Shown: positions 35,897-45,390, counted from the first letter of the stretch. The stretch: DNA of 64,000 nucleotides from Planctomycetota bacterium (GCA_024230295.1 JAAERN010000049.1:1-64000), one strand, 5' to 3'. Notes: a model not told the origin generated them from the letters alone. Numbers and translations are program-made.

Positions 35897-37429
35897 ATGC
35901 CCACTCACATGATTCGAATTCTTCTCTTGTTCTTGGCGTCCACATGTGTCATGGCCGCCCCTCCGCTCACGCCATCGGCTTCGCCGCAGGCTGCAGCCAG
36001 TTCTGAGGCGCCTATTGATCGAGCAGCAGCATCTTTGGCAGCCGAGATTGCGGCCATCTCCCCACCATCACCTGATGACCCCGCCTGGCGGACGAAGGCG
36101 GCAGCGCTGATGGAGCAGGCACGCTCATTCAGTTCCGACTTCCCGAGCGACCCTCGCGGGATGGAAGTCATGGTCACAATTGCGATGATGCTGGGCGACG
36201 ATGAGCAAGTCGACGCTTCCATGCGATCGCTGCTCGCAATAGCGCCGAGCAAGATCTCCGCTGGGCTGGCCTGGGCGGAGTACTGGCTAGGCAAGGATCC
36301 CTCACGGGGGCGCGAGGTGCTGGAGGAACTCGTCACCAGCCGCCCCAATGCGATTCGCTACGCCCAGCGGCTTATGAAGACCTTGCTCGCGGAAGGGCCT
36401 GCGGCGGTTCGGGCCCGGTTCGATACGCTCGCGGCCAACCCCGCAACCCTCCCGCAGGCTGCCCGCGAACTCGACATTCTCGCCCGAGTCAATGGCTTGG
36501 CGGCGGCCTCGATCGGCGAGTCGCTTCGAGCCAACGAGCCGGACGACCTCCCACTTCTGATTGCAACGGCCCGCGGCTACCGGCATGCCAACCAATTCGC
36601 TGCAGCACGGCGACTCATGAATAGCGTCCCGGAAGCGCTGCTAACGGATCCGGCGCACGTCTACCTCTGGTCGGATGTGCACTATGCAGATCACGAGTTC
36701 GAGCGGGCCCGCGAACTGCTCGAATCGATTGACATGGACGCGCTCGAAGTTTCGGGACGACCGGGGCTGTTCCGCCGTCTGAAGTACATGATCCCACTGA
36801 GGCAGATCACCGCCGAGGGCTGGCCGGCAGAAGTTGAGAAGCGGGCCGCCGATGCCGCCAATGCAGACAATCCACTTGCCATGCTCGTCATCGAGGGACG
36901 CGAGGTCACAGTGGAACTCTTTGAGGACGATGCGCCGAATACCGTTGCAGCCTTCATCGCTGCCGCGGACCGGGGTCACTTCGACGGACATCCTGCGGGT
37001 CAGGTCCACCGCGGATTTCGCACCATCTTGGGCGATCGCCGCGAAGACGACGGCATGCCTCCATGGACGATTCCCGATGAGCACGAACTGCCCCAATCTC
37101 GGCCGATCCTCGCGGGCAATCTCGTGGCGTACCGCACCAGTCGACTCGACAGCGCCGACACAACTTTCTTTGTCCTGCACTTCCCGGCGCCGCACCTCAA
37201 CAATCAGCGAACGACGTTCGGCCGGGTCCTGACTGGTCTCGATGTCATTCGCGAAATGAACGAGGGGGATGTGCTCGACAAGGTCCGCATCACTCGCCGA
37301 CGAGCGCACCCGTACGACCCGATCGTCTTGGACGATCAGGGCGACCGCGTGCCACTATCAATTCTGCTTGAACGCCCCTTCGCCCCTACCGAAGATCCGC
37401 CGCCCCCAGCAGTCGAAACTCCTTCCTAA
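35897..37429 (+). CDS. Secreted cyclophilin-type peptidyl-prolyl isomerase with helical repeat N-domain
   Basis: This is an exported PPIase (510 aa) that would speed proline isomerisation of envelope proteins. The signal peptide is at about residues 5-22 (IRILLLFLASTCVMA). Residues 35-310 are helical and repeat-like in a TPR style. The C-terminal domain (about 325-490) has cyclophilin traits: VTVELFEDDAPNTVAAFIA, FDGHPAGQVHRGFRTILG, and TTFFVLHFPAPHLNNQRTTFGRVLTGLDVI. The catalytic FHR-type segment appears as VHRGF, so activity is plausible. The start could be ATG 35897 or ATG 35909. It overlaps the ACT-domain gene by 44 bases tail to tail. Confidence 0.82.
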   Translation: MPTHMIRILLLFLASTCVMAAPPLTPSASPQAAASSEAPIDRAAASLAAEIAAISPPSPDDPAWRTKAAALMEQARSFSSDFPSDPRGMEVMVTIAMMLGDDEQVDASMRSLLAIAPSKISAGLAWAEYWLGKDPSRGREVLEELVTSRPNAIRYAQRLMKTLLAEGPAAVRARFDTLAANPATLPQAARELDILARVNGLAAASIGESLRANEPDDLPLLIATARGYRHANQFAAARRLMNSVPEALLTDPAHVYLWSDVHYADHEFERARELLESIDMDALEVSGRPGLFRRLKYMIPLRQITAEGWPAEVEKRAADAANADNPLAMLVIEGREVTVELFEDDAPNTVAAFIAAADRGHFDGHPAGQVHRGFRTILGDRREDDGMPPWTIPDEHELPQSRPILAGNLVAYRTSRLDSADTTFFVLHFPAPHLNNQRTTFGRVLTGLDVIREMNEGDVLDKVRITRRRAHPYDPIVLDDQGDRVPLSILLERPFAPTEDPPPPAVETPS

Positions 37430-37859
37430 GAAGGACCTGCCCGGCGAACTGGTTGTCGTCGCAACAGATTGCCATTCTTGGTCCGGCGACGGGCTGATCG
37501 CCCATGATGGGATACATGAACTGGATGTTCAGTTCTGCCCCGAGCAGGTAGAGGCACAACTTCGAAAGTTCGTGATCCTCGTCCAATTCGGTCACGATGA
37601 TGTCGATCTCGGAGAAGGCGAGGTCACGCTCTCGTAGAAGCAGGCGGGTCGCATCGGCGTTGTCTGGAATCATGCGAACGACGGCAAAGTCCGTCGCTTC
37701 GAGAACGGCCAGCGAGTGGATTTGCACATCGATTGCGTCATCGAAGGCCCGAAGCACATCGAGCAGCCGCCCAACGCGGTTCTCCAGAAAGATGCTGAAT
37801 TGCCGCACTACCGGGATGTTGAATCCTGCCGCAGTTCCAGGGGGCCCCATCGCGCTCAT
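37386..37859 (-). CDS. ACT-domain regulatory protein
   Basis: The 157-residue cytoplasmic protein contains two ACT-like beta-alpha repeats: RQFSIFLENRVGRLLDVLRAF (N-terminal) followed by a second half LGAELNIQFMYPI. Such proteins bind amino acids and regulate metabolic enzymes. The N-terminal FLENRVGRL pattern resembles proteins annotated as acetolactate synthase-like regulators. The start ATG 37859 overlaps the mqnD stop as ATGA. It has no fused enzyme domain, so it is probably a stand-alone sensor, but its partner is unknown. Confidence 0.82.
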   Translation of the reverse strand: MSAMGPPGTAAGFNIPVVRQFSIFLENRVGRLLDVLRAFDDAIDVQIHSLAVLEATDFAVVRMIPDNADATRLLLRERDLAFSEIDIIVTELDEDHELSKLCLYLLGAELNIQFMYPIMGDQPVAGPRMAICCDDNQFAGQVLLRKEFRLLGAADLR

Positions 37860-38776
37860 GCTTCCACTCCTGCCGCGCCGCACTCGCCGGCACCGGCCGG
37901 CTCTGAGTGAGCAAAGTCCACAATACCCGGCCTGTCAAGTATGCCGGCCTCATGAGCCGCCGAAAGGAAGTCCTGTACGGCAGATTCGCCCTGCTGGCCG
38001 AACTCAAGCGTCCAGGCGTTGACGTACATCTCGACAAATGCGTCGGCGTCATCTCGGGCGATGCCACGACCAAACGTAAGTGCGTATTCCAAAGACGTTT
38101 CCCGTTCCTTCATCGCGTGAGCGAGCGAATTCGAGAGCACCCGCGTGAGCGCGGCAAGCGTTCCTGGGCCGCCACGATCTTCAAGGTCCCGCTTGGCCGC
38201 GTTGCCTCCGAGGGGCAGCAGCCAGCCTCGGGTTGCTTTCCACCAAGCCCCAAGATCCACCAGAATTTCGAGGCCGATCCGCTCGCAAGTAAGTTGACCC
38301 TCGTGAATCACGACGCCAGCGTCGAACCGGCCGCTGAGTACGGCCTCATCGATCTCGTCAAAGGCAATGGCCTCCCACCGCATGCCCTCGCCGAGCAGAA
38401 GCCGGCTGGTTGCAAGCGCAGTCGTCCGAGCCCCTGGCACGGCGATTACGGGATGATCGCGTCTGATGTCATCGAGGCTCAATCCCGGCTTGGCGACGAG
38501 TTTCGGACCGTAGCCGTCGCCTACAGAAGCGCCGCACGCCGTCAGGATGTACTTCGACTTGATAGCGGGATAGTGCGCAATGCTGATTGCGGTGACGTCG
38601 TATGCGCCGCGTTCTGCCGCAGCATTGAGCGACTCAATGTCACCGGTCACGATTTCAAAGTCGAATCTGCCGGTGTCGATGGCCGGATCACCGTCCAGTC
38701 CGACCAGGGGCCACCACATGAAGGCGTCGTCCGGATCAGGACTGTGCGCAAGTGTCAGACGCATTCGATCAGGCAC
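37856..38776 (-). CDS. mqnD: 1,4-dihydroxy-6-naphthoate synthase (futalosine menaquinone route)
   Basis: MqnD converts cyclic dehypoxanthinyl futalosine to 1,4-dihydroxy-6-naphthoate in the futalosine pathway of menaquinone synthesis. The N-terminal LAHSPDPDDAFMWWPLV is the family signature, and DVTAISIAHYPAIKSKYILTACG, FDAGVVIHEGQLT and LGGNAAKRDL follow. The 306-residue length fits the family. It overlaps the acyl-CoA ligase stop by 8 bases and the ACT-domain gene by ATGA, so it is in a three-gene run. The other mqn genes are not here. Confidence 0.92.
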   Translation of the reverse strand: MPDRMRLTLAHSPDPDDAFMWWPLVGLDGDPAIDTGRFDFEIVTGDIESLNAAAERGAYDVTAISIAHYPAIKSKYILTACGASVGDGYGPKLVAKPGLSLDDIRRDHPVIAVPGARTTALATSRLLLGEGMRWEAIAFDEIDEAVLSGRFDAGVVIHEGQLTCERIGLEILVDLGAWWKATRGWLLPLGGNAAKRDLEDRGGPGTLAALTRVLSNSLAHAMKERETSLEYALTFGRGIARDDADAFVEMYVNAWTLEFGQQGESAVQDFLSAAHEAGILDRPGIVDFAHSEPAGAGECGAAGVEA

Positions 38777-40253
38777 TGGTCGTCTCCACTCCGGTTTCAG
38801 GGCTCAGAGCTCGACGCTGCAACTTGCCCGTCGGATTTCGCGGAAGCGCGTCCAGAATACGTACTTCCCGAGGAACTTTGAATCCCGGAAGTGGGCCGCG
38901 ACAGTATCTCCGCAATGTATCAGGCGTGACCTCGGCGTCGTCGATGATTTCCACGAAGGCCAGCGGCACTTCGCCGCGGACGGGATCCTGCACGCCGATG
39001 ACGGCGGCGTCGAGCACCGCTTCGTGCCGGCGGAGCACATCTTCGATCTCGCGTGGGAACACGTTCTCTCCGCCGATGATCAGCATTTCCTTGATGCGTC
39101 CAGTGATCGAGAGGAACCCGTCCTCAGATAACCGACCCATGTCGCCCGTACAGAAGAATCCCTCATCGTCGAAGGCTGCTGCGGTCGCATCGGGGTCCTT
39201 GAAGTAGCCCTTCATGATGTTGGCCCCGCGAATACGCACCTCGCCGTCAATGTCCGGTCCGAGGCGTGCGCCGTTGTCGGGGCTGACGATGATTTCTTCG
39301 ACGCCATCAAGTGGTCGCCCGACAACCCCACGGCGTTCCTCATCGGGGCGTGTCCAGTTGGTGACTGGGGCCGTCTCCGTGAGTCCGTAACCCTCACAGA
39401 TTTGGATTCCGAATCGCTCGGCGAATCCGTCATACACCGCATCGGGCAGCGGCTCCCCGCCCGAGACCAGATACCGAAGCGACTGCAAGTCCTCGACCTT
39501 GGCGGACTTTGACTGCAGAAGCGCATTGAACATTGAGGGGATCGCCATGAAGGCGGTTGGCTGGCGGCGCCGAAGCAGATCGAGTACCCGGGACATCTGG
39601 AAGCGGGCCGTATAAACCGCCCCGCAGCCCAGCACCATCGGAAGGACCGTCGTCACGGTGAATCCGAAACTATGGAACTGCGGAAGCACGCCCAAAAAGC
39701 AGTCTTTGGATGTGAAACTTGCCCACTTGATGCATTGATCAACATTTGCCGCGATGTTTCCGACCGAGAGTTGCACGCCCTTGGGCATACCCGAGGTCCC
39801 GGAGGTATAGAGGATGACCGCGTTGTGATCGTCTCCGCACTGAACTGGGCGAAAGAGCGGTGGCATGCCCTTGAACTTCTGCTTATCCAATTCGATCGTC
39901 TGGATGTGCGCAGGCATCGCGCCGAACTTCTCAAGCATTGGCCCGGCGGTCACGACGAGGTCAAGTTCGGCGTGGTCGATGATGTAATCGAGTTCGCGGC
40001 GTGCCAGCAGATAATTCAGCGGCACAATGGTCCGCCCGAGCATCCAGGTCGCCGCGAGCGCAACGGGGAACGCCCCACCGGTCGGCAGCAGCACGCCGAT
40101 GTTGGGTCGATTTGACTTCGCTCGAATGGCCCCCGCGAGATGCCGTGAGGCCGCCCAGAGCATGTAGCCCTTCCACTTTCGAAAATCGTCCTCCACCCAG
40201 ACTCGCATCGGGTGGCGGATCCAATGCCTCAAAATGGGCTTGATCAACCGCAT
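38769..40253 (-). CDS. AMP-forming acyl-CoA synthetase/ligase
   Basis: This adenylating enzyme of 494 residues activates a carboxylic acid with ATP and then CoA. The core motif YTSGTSGMPKGVQLS is the A3 P-loop. EGYGLTETAPV is A5, CTGDMGRLSEDGFLSITGR is A7/A8, and the catalytic Lys in NPTGKLQRRAL is A10. The start ATG 40253 (MRLIKPILRHWIRHP) is chosen as a plausible N-terminus; the frame opens 41 codons further. It is followed by mqnD with an 8-base overlap. The substrate could be a fatty or aromatic acid; OSB-type use is unlikely since mqnD shows the other menaquinone route. Confidence 0.86.
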   Translation of the reverse strand: MRLIKPILRHWIRHPMRVWVEDDFRKWKGYMLWAASRHLAGAIRAKSNRPNIGVLLPTGGAFPVALAATWMLGRTIVPLNYLLARRELDYIIDHAELDLVVTAGPMLEKFGAMPAHIQTIELDKQKFKGMPPLFRPVQCGDDHNAVILYTSGTSGMPKGVQLSVGNIAANVDQCIKWASFTSKDCFLGVLPQFHSFGFTVTTVLPMVLGCGAVYTARFQMSRVLDLLRRRQPTAFMAIPSMFNALLQSKSAKVEDLQSLRYLVSGGEPLPDAVYDGFAERFGIQICEGYGLTETAPVTNWTRPDEERRGVVGRPLDGVEEIIVSPDNGARLGPDIDGEVRIRGANIMKGYFKDPDATAAAFDDEGFFCTGDMGRLSEDGFLSITGRIKEMLIIGGENVFPREIEDVLRRHEAVLDAAVIGVQDPVRGEVPLAFVEIIDDAEVTPDTLRRYCRGPLPGFKVPREVRILDALPRNPTGKLQRRALSPETGVETTSA

Positions 40254-40408
40254 GAATGGGCAGGCTAACACGCTGATTGGAAACGCTGGCGTGAGGGCCC
40301 GCAGGGAATCCATCCCCGCGAGGGCACTGATCCGCCCACGATGATTCGGGCTAGAGGGTGGTTCCGACCGATTCAACTGGGAGAGTCAACAGGAGATACG
40401 CTGCAACC

Positions 40409-41152
40409 ATGCGCCGCACCCTCATCTTCGTCATGCCCATCCTGTTCGCTGCCGCCACACTGACAGCCTGCCAACCAAAGCGCGGTGGCTCAAGCCTGCA
40501 GCGGGTTGAGCGGCTCTACGGCGAAGGCCTCAATGGGGCAGCCAGCGCAGCGGCCTCGGTGGTTGCCCGCGGTGGCTCCTCGGATGCCTCGGCGGCGGCT
40601 TGGTATGGCGGACTGGCCGAGTTCAAACAAGGGCACGACGAGCAGGCCCGAACCTTCTTCAAACAAGCCATACGATCATCGTCTCCGAGAATCGCTGGCG
40701 GCGCCGAGGCCATGCTCGGCCAACTCGCCACACAGCGGTGCGACTACGCCGAGTCGCTGCGGCGATACGAACGGGCGTGGTCACTGCTTGAGGGCTCCGA
40801 CCGGCGGCAGGCCGCCGTCCGCGGGCTCGCTGCGGCCGAGACAGCTGGCAACACACTGGCCACGGGCCGCTGGCGAAGCCGGCTGGAGGGTGACACCACT
40901 TCGACATCGCACGCGTATGTCTTGCAGGCGGCCGCCTATCGAAAACGCGCATCGGCGGACGCCCACGCGGAGCGGTTGGAGGGATCGGCAGGCGGTGCCG
41001 GTCTCGGGCCAGTCGTCGTTCGCTCACGGCAGGACTCGGGTGGTGACTGGTGGCTGGTGCAGTGCGGCGGTTTCGCTTCTCGGGCCGAAGCCAATGTTGC
41101 TCGGCGACGACTTCCCCGCGAAGAACTCATCGTTGCGCGGGCTACGCAGTAG
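40409..41152 (+). CDS. Lipoprotein with TPR-like repeats and C-terminal SPOR domain
   Basis: The 247-residue protein has a lipoprotein signal peptide (MRRTLIFVMPILFAAATLTAC, lipobox LTAC). Residues about 30-155 form TPR-like helical repeats (SAAAWYGGLAEFKQGHDEQARTFF and so on). The C-terminal part, about 165-245, contains YVLQAAAYRKRASADAHAERL and WWLVQCGGFASRAEANVARRRL, which are SPOR-type strands that bind septal peptidoglycan stripped of stem peptides. It is likely an envelope protein acting at the division site or in cell wall remodelling. AGGAGA lies 12 bases before the ATG. It converges on the aminotransferase gene with an 11-base overlap. Confidence 0.77.
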   Translation: MRRTLIFVMPILFAAATLTACQPKRGGSSLQRVERLYGEGLNGAASAAASVVARGGSSDASAAAWYGGLAEFKQGHDEQARTFFKQAIRSSSPRIAGGAEAMLGQLATQRCDYAESLRRYERAWSLLEGSDRRQAAVRGLAAAETAGNTLATGRWRSRLEGDTTSTSHAYVLQAAAYRKRASADAHAERLEGSAGGAGLGPVVVRSRQDSGGDWWLVQCGGFASRAEANVARRRLPREELIVARATQ

Positions 41153-42317
41153 CGGCCAGCACTTCAAGAAGCCGGGCCACGTCTTCGGCCCGTGCCCATG
41201 GCCCGAAAGACATTCGCAACCACCAATCGCCCACGCTGTCGTCGATGGCGACCTCGACCCGATGATCGCGAGCTAAAAGATCGCGAAACACGAAGCGGTC
41301 TGAATAGCGGCGTTGGTATTCGCCGGGCAGTTTTACCGAGATCATCGCAGCAGTCAGCGCGCCGCCGGTTCCGTCGGCGACGCAGGTTCCAAGTGCGGAC
41401 GACACTTCCCCCCCTGCCCAGAAAGCCATTTCATGCTGCCATGCCTGTAGCCGCGTCCAACCCCACCGCCGCTCGATCGCCTCAATCGCCGTGGGCGCGA
41501 CAAGCCACGGCGTGTAGTCGCGCGTGCCCTGCCAGAGAAAGGCTTGGGCATACCCCTCATTAGCCTCGTGGCTCAGCGCCAGCGGCCTGGTGGTGTCGCG
41601 ATGCTGCGGAGCGGTCCAGAGGAAACCCGCACCCGCCGGAGCGCCGACCCACTTGTGCAGATTGCCGGCGTACCAGTCGGCGCCGATCGCGTTGATGTCG
41701 AGGTCCAGCATGCCGGGCGCGTGCGCGCCGTCGATAAGCACTGGCACGCCCCGCTCACGGCACGCTGCGGTGATCTCGGCAACAGGCTGCACCAGTGCCG
41801 TTCCGGAAGTGATGTGGTCCACGATTGCCAGCCCTACGCCGCCCGCATCGAGGGCATCTTTCCACGCAGCCACGATGTCGGCGGCTGACATCGCCGGCAG
41901 CGGCACCCGCACTGTCTGTACGCCCGCGGCACCGCCGGTGCGGGTCACCCACTTGGATGCAGCCGCCACGGCCCCGTAGACCTGATCGCCGAGAAGAATG
42001 CTGCCGCCCCGAGGCGGATGGCTTGCCAGCACCGCATCAATGGCCTCGGTGGCATTGCTCACAAAGCCAAAGCCATCCACATCGGCTCGCAGAAAGGAGG
42101 CGGTACGCTCAAGACTCGACTGGTACAACGCAAGCGACTCACGCTCGATGAAATCGACCGGCTGGGCCTCCCACCTCGTCAGCAGTTCCGTGCGAGCGGT
42201 TTGCACCTCACGAAGCCGCAGCCCGAAACTTCCAGGGTTGAGAAATGTCCAATCCTCAGGCAGCGACCAGCACGATCGCTCGGAGCCGGGAAGTGGTGTC
42301 GGGGCGGTGCTGCTCAT
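41142..42317 (-). CDS. Class V aminotransferase-fold PLP enzyme (isopenicillin-N epimerase/cysteine desulfurase-like)
   Basis: This PLP enzyme has 391 residues with fold-type I features. The N-terminal FLNPGSFG and FVSNATEAIDAVL segments, the Asp of VLIDGAHAPGMLDLDI and the Schiff-base Lys in GNLHKWVGAPAGAGFL are typical of the isopenicillin-N epimerase subgroup. SHEANEGYAQAFLWQGTRDYTPWLVAPTA is the next family segment. The reaction (epimerase, lyase or desulfurase) cannot be deduced. It is convergent with the SPOR lipoprotein and is a single-gene unit. Confidence 0.87.
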   Translation of the reverse strand: MSSTAPTPLPGSERSCWSLPEDWTFLNPGSFGLRLREVQTARTELLTRWEAQPVDFIERESLALYQSSLERTASFLRADVDGFGFVSNATEAIDAVLASHPPRGGSILLGDQVYGAVAAASKWVTRTGGAAGVQTVRVPLPAMSAADIVAAWKDALDAGGVGLAIVDHITSGTALVQPVAEITAACRERGVPVLIDGAHAPGMLDLDINAIGADWYAGNLHKWVGAPAGAGFLWTAPQHRDTTRPLALSHEANEGYAQAFLWQGTRDYTPWLVAPTAIEAIERRWGWTRLQAWQHEMAFWAGGEVSSALGTCVADGTGGALTAAMISVKLPGEYQRRYSDRFVFRDLLARDHRVEVAIDDSVGDWWLRMSFGPWARAEDVARLLEVLAATA

Positions 42318-42906
42318 CGCGGGCGGACGATACCAGCCCCCAACCCCGCCTTGCAGGCCCCCTCAGGCACGATTTGCCTCACACTTGAAGTTTGGGCCCT
42401 GTTCGCCTAACGTATCCCTACCAAAGTGGTCGATGGAATGCTCAAGTCATCACAACGAACTGGACGAATAGCCCTGCTCATGCCAACCGAACTACTACAT
42501 CTTGTGTCTCCACCCCAAACTGCCCCCAGCGGCAGGACTGGTACAGGCAGCAAGTTGTGGGGTTGCTTGAGCAGCATCTTGCCCAGTACACGGATCGGGA
42601 AGGAAGCGAGGACACCGATGAGCATGCCACTGGTTCTGACAGGCCCTGGAGGGGATTACCGCACAGCCGTGGTCGAAGAGAACGGCTGTCTCGTGCGGCG
42701 GACCGTCCACCAGCCCCTGCATGAGGTCAGCCAGACCGTGGCCTGCCCATCGGCCCTCGCTCGCGATCCCCGCGCAGCAGCGCGTTTCGCCCAGGTGCTC
42801 GGCCTTGTTGCCGCGCACCGCCCCGGCCCCGAAGACTGGACACAAGCCAAGCCCTCATGCGCCACCCAGCGTGTCGTCACGCTCGCGCCAACGGAGAATG
42901 CTCAAG
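42318..42906 (+). other. Region before lexA with a doubtful small ORF
   Basis: Most of this 589-base stretch has no clear gene. An ORF starting ATG 42618, after GAGGA at 42608-42612, has strong third-position G/C choice for about 90 codons (SMPLVLTGPGGDYRTAVVEE...) but runs out of frame 203 bases into lexA and ends 43109. I do not recognise its product; the long overlap makes a short truncated or misread gene possible. The lexA promoter presumably lies here, but I could not recognise a convincing -35/-10 pair or a known LexA box. Confidence 0.3.
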
Positions 42907-43530
42907 ATGAATCTCACGCCCAAACAACTGCACATTGCCCAGCTCATCCGCGACAACCTCGTCGCGCATGGCTATTCGCCGACGATGCAGGAACTCGCCG
43001 ACACACTCGGCGTCAGCAAGGTCACGGTCTTCGAACACGTCGGCGCACTCATCAAGAAGGGCGTACTCGTTCGCGAGCCGAACAAGGCACGCTCTTTGTC
43101 GCTTGCTGAAGGCACGAGCCTTCCCGACGAGACGAGCTCACTGCAGTTCCCATTAGTCGGCCGGATCGCCGCGGGCTATCCGATCGAGCAGTTTGAGCAG
43201 AGCGATACACTTGATCTTGAACACGTCTTCGGGCCGCGGATCGGCAGCACCGGTGCCACCTACGCGCTTCAGGTCACTGGTGATTCGATGCAAGACGAGG
43301 GCATTCTCGACGGCGACTACGTCATCGTTCGCCGCGCCGACACCGCGAGACCAGGCGAGCGAGTCGTCGCGCTCCTTCCGGATGGCGAGACGACGCTCAA
43401 GACGTTTTTCCGCGAGCCCGACGGCAGCATTCGCTTGCAGCCTGCGAACGAAGCCTTCGAGCCGATCATCGTCAAGGAATGCCGCATTCAAGGCATCGTT
43501 GTTGGCGTCATGCGGCGTTACGACGGGTAG
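42907..43530 (+). CDS. lexA: LexA repressor/self-cleaving protease
   Basis: LexA represses SOS genes until RecA filaments trigger its self-cleavage. The 207-residue protein has an N-terminal winged helix (LTPKQLHIAQLIRDNLVAHG, then PTMQELADTLGVSKVTVFEHV) and a C-terminal S24 protease domain. The cleavage site is Ala89-Gly90 in GRIAAGYP, the nucleophile Ser127 lies in VTGDSMQD and the general base Lys165 in DGETTLKTFF. The start ATG 42907 lies 10 bases from GGAG; ATG 42898 is an alternative start. It ends 16 bases from the convergent dprA. An SOS operator in front was not recognised. Confidence 0.95.
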   Translation: MNLTPKQLHIAQLIRDNLVAHGYSPTMQELADTLGVSKVTVFEHVGALIKKGVLVREPNKARSLSLAEGTSLPDETSSLQFPLVGRIAAGYPIEQFEQSDTLDLEHVFGPRIGSTGATYALQVTGDSMQDEGILDGDYVIVRRADTARPGERVVALLPDGETTLKTFFREPDGSIRLQPANEAFEPIIVKECRIQGIVVGVMRRYDG

Positions 43531-43546
43531 CGACGCGGTGCGATCC

Positions 43547-44743
43547 TTACTCGCCCTCATCGCCCCGGCGAATCGCCGCGGCGACGGCAACCCCAGTCGG
43601 CGTCAGCCTGACCAGATCACTGCTGCGAGCAACCAGCCCAAGAAGCTCCAGATGGGTGAGCGCCTGAAGCGCCGCGGCTGGAGAACCGCCAGACACTTCA
43701 ATCAGTGATGGAAGCGGCGCGCCGCCTCGGCGGAGTCCGTCGATAACGTTTCGCTGCGCCACATCGAGCGCGGGAAGCGGCGTGGGCCCTGGCTCGTCTG
43801 ATGGTCCAGACGCGGGCGCGTCCCGGCCGAGCACATCGGCAAGCACATCTCCCGGGTCCAGCGCGCACGCGGCCCATCCATCACGCACCGCTTCCATTCC
43901 TCCGCGTGCCCGCAGCCGCTCCGCCCCCGCAGCGACCACCCAGCAATCGCGTCCGTGCTGCTCAACGGCCAGCCGCGCAGTCAGCATGGCACCGCTTCGA
44001 GTCGGCGCTTCGACGACCAGCACGCCTCGCGAGAGCCCACTAATGATGCGGTTTCGCCGCGGGAACTGCGAGGGCCTAGGCGGCTGCGATGTCGGAAGTT
44101 CACTCACGAGCAGTCCGCCGCCACCGCGAACATCATCGAAGAGCGAGGCGTGTTCGGGCGGGTACGGGCAACCAAGTCCGCTCCCGAGCACGACGACGGT
44201 GCGGCCACCGGTTCGCAGCACCGCACGGTGCGCCTCGGCGTCGATCCCCCGCGCGCCGCCCGAGACGATGGTGAGTCCTGCGGCGGTGAGCGCTCCGGCA
44301 AAGCGAGCGGCTTGTTGAAGTCCGGTGGCGCCGCATCGCCGCGTACCGACAACCGCGACGCCAATATCACACAATCGCTCGACATCGCCCGCAACTCGAA
44401 GCAGCGGCGGCGGGTCGGGAATCTGCAGGAGCGGCCGCGGGTACCGGGGATCATCGAACGGCACGAGACATCCACCGATGCGATGAAGGCGATCGAGTTC
44501 GCCCTGAGGATCACTCCTTCGGATGGCCGCGGCGATCGTGCCGCCACACCGACTTGCGAGATCATCGTCCAGAGCGTCCAGATCCCCTTGTGATGCTGCG
44601 ATCACAATGTCGCTCGCCGTGCCGTAAGCAGCGAGCAATCGGCGGATGGTGTGCGGCCCCAGGCCGACCGCGGCCGTGAGTCGAAGCCACGCATCGTCTT
44701 CATTAGAGGACCTGGGCGGGCCGGTGTGCTCGTAAGCGGGCAT
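43547..44743 (-). CDS. dprA: DNA-processing protein DprA
   Basis: DprA binds incoming single-stranded DNA and loads RecA in natural transformation (398 aa). N-terminal SAM-like region about 15-70, Rossmann domain with VAVVGTRRCGATG, IVSGGARGIDAEAH, VVVLGSGLGCPYP, and LLVSELP followed by PRPSQFPRRNRIISGLSRGVLVVEA, the family core. The C-terminal 70 residues form a winged helix (VIDGLRRGGAPLPSLIEVSGGSPAAALQAL). It is convergent with lexA and has no close partner upstream. A gap of 80 bases separates it from the next minus-strand gene. Confidence 0.94.
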   Translation of the reverse strand: MPAYEHTGPPRSSNEDDAWLRLTAAVGLGPHTIRRLLAAYGTASDIVIAASQGDLDALDDDLASRCGGTIAAAIRRSDPQGELDRLHRIGGCLVPFDDPRYPRPLLQIPDPPPLLRVAGDVERLCDIGVAVVGTRRCGATGLQQAARFAGALTAAGLTIVSGGARGIDAEAHRAVLRTGGRTVVVLGSGLGCPYPPEHASLFDDVRGGGGLLVSELPTSQPPRPSQFPRRNRIISGLSRGVLVVEAPTRSGAMLTARLAVEQHGRDCWVVAAGAERLRARGGMEAVRDGWAACALDPGDVLADVLGRDAPASGPSDEPGPTPLPALDVAQRNVIDGLRRGGAPLPSLIEVSGGSPAAALQALTHLELLGLVARSSDLVRLTPTGVAVAAAIRRGDEGE

Positions 44744-44823
44744 CGCGGCACCCTACGGCTGGATCGTACGGTGTCGCGGCAAACTGCTGTATTTCGTGTG
44801 CGAGCGCACGCCGTTCGGCGCGA

Positions 44824-45390
44824 TCAGGCAGGCTCGGGCGTCGCAGCCTCATTGCACGCAGGCGACACCACCGGAAGCCCAACAAGTCCAATAAAGATCA
44901 TGACCGCAGCGACCGCAAGGACCCAGAGTCGCATCGGCCCAGAGACGATGTGTTCGAGCATGGTCGGAGCAGGCGGCGGCTTGGGCGGGGCGACTGGCTC
45001 GACGGTGCTGTCAATCCAGCCAAGAATGCCACCGGCGTGAAGTTCCCGAGCAACAGCGGTCTGGTCGGCAGGCAGCAGGTTGAGTTGCCAGGCAATGAGC
45101 CGCTGCTGCAATTCCGCATCGGGCTGCGCGAGCGCGGTTCGCATGTGCCGCGTCGCCGCGAGCCGCCGCGTCTGGTAGGCGGACGCCGCCTCAAGGCGAT
45201 CACGCTCAAACCGAACGGCCTCCACATCCCGCCACGCTGGCACAAGCATGACGGCCCCGGCAAGCACAAGCCCAGCGAGCAAAAACAGCCACGCCGCCGA
45301 GACGCGAAGGATCGGCGGCAGTTGGTCTCCGGCGAAATCGCCCGATCCACGCAACCCACGAGCACTACTGACATTTCGAGAGGCCGCCAT
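44824..45390 (-). CDS. Hypothetical membrane protein with periplasmic coiled coil
   Basis: The 188-residue protein has a first hydrophobic helix at about 29-52 (VSAAWLFLLAGLVLAGAVMLV) and a second at about 152-175 (LWVLAVAAVMIFIGLVGLPV). Between them is a helical, likely coiled-coil stretch (VEAVRFERDRLEAASAYQTRRLAA) and a Pro-rich linker. I do not recognise the family; the arrangement is like FtsL/DivIC-type septal proteins but I would not claim that. It ends 80 bases before dprA starts. Confidence 0.62.
   Translation of the reverse strand: MAASRNVSSARGLRGSGDFAGDQLPPILRVSAAWLFLLAGLVLAGAVMLVPAWRDVEAVRFERDRLEAASAYQTRRLAATRHMRTALAQPDAELQQRLIAWQLNLLPADQTAVARELHAGGILGWIDSTVEPVAPPKPPPAPTMLEHIVSGPMRLWVLAVAAVMIFIGLVGLPVVSPACNEAATPEPA

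Noticed and set aside
35360-35908. A minus-strand frame of about 180 codons across ruvC and the small RNA
   Set aside because: It is antisense to ruvC and crosses the promoter and terminator signals; composition is not protein-like.
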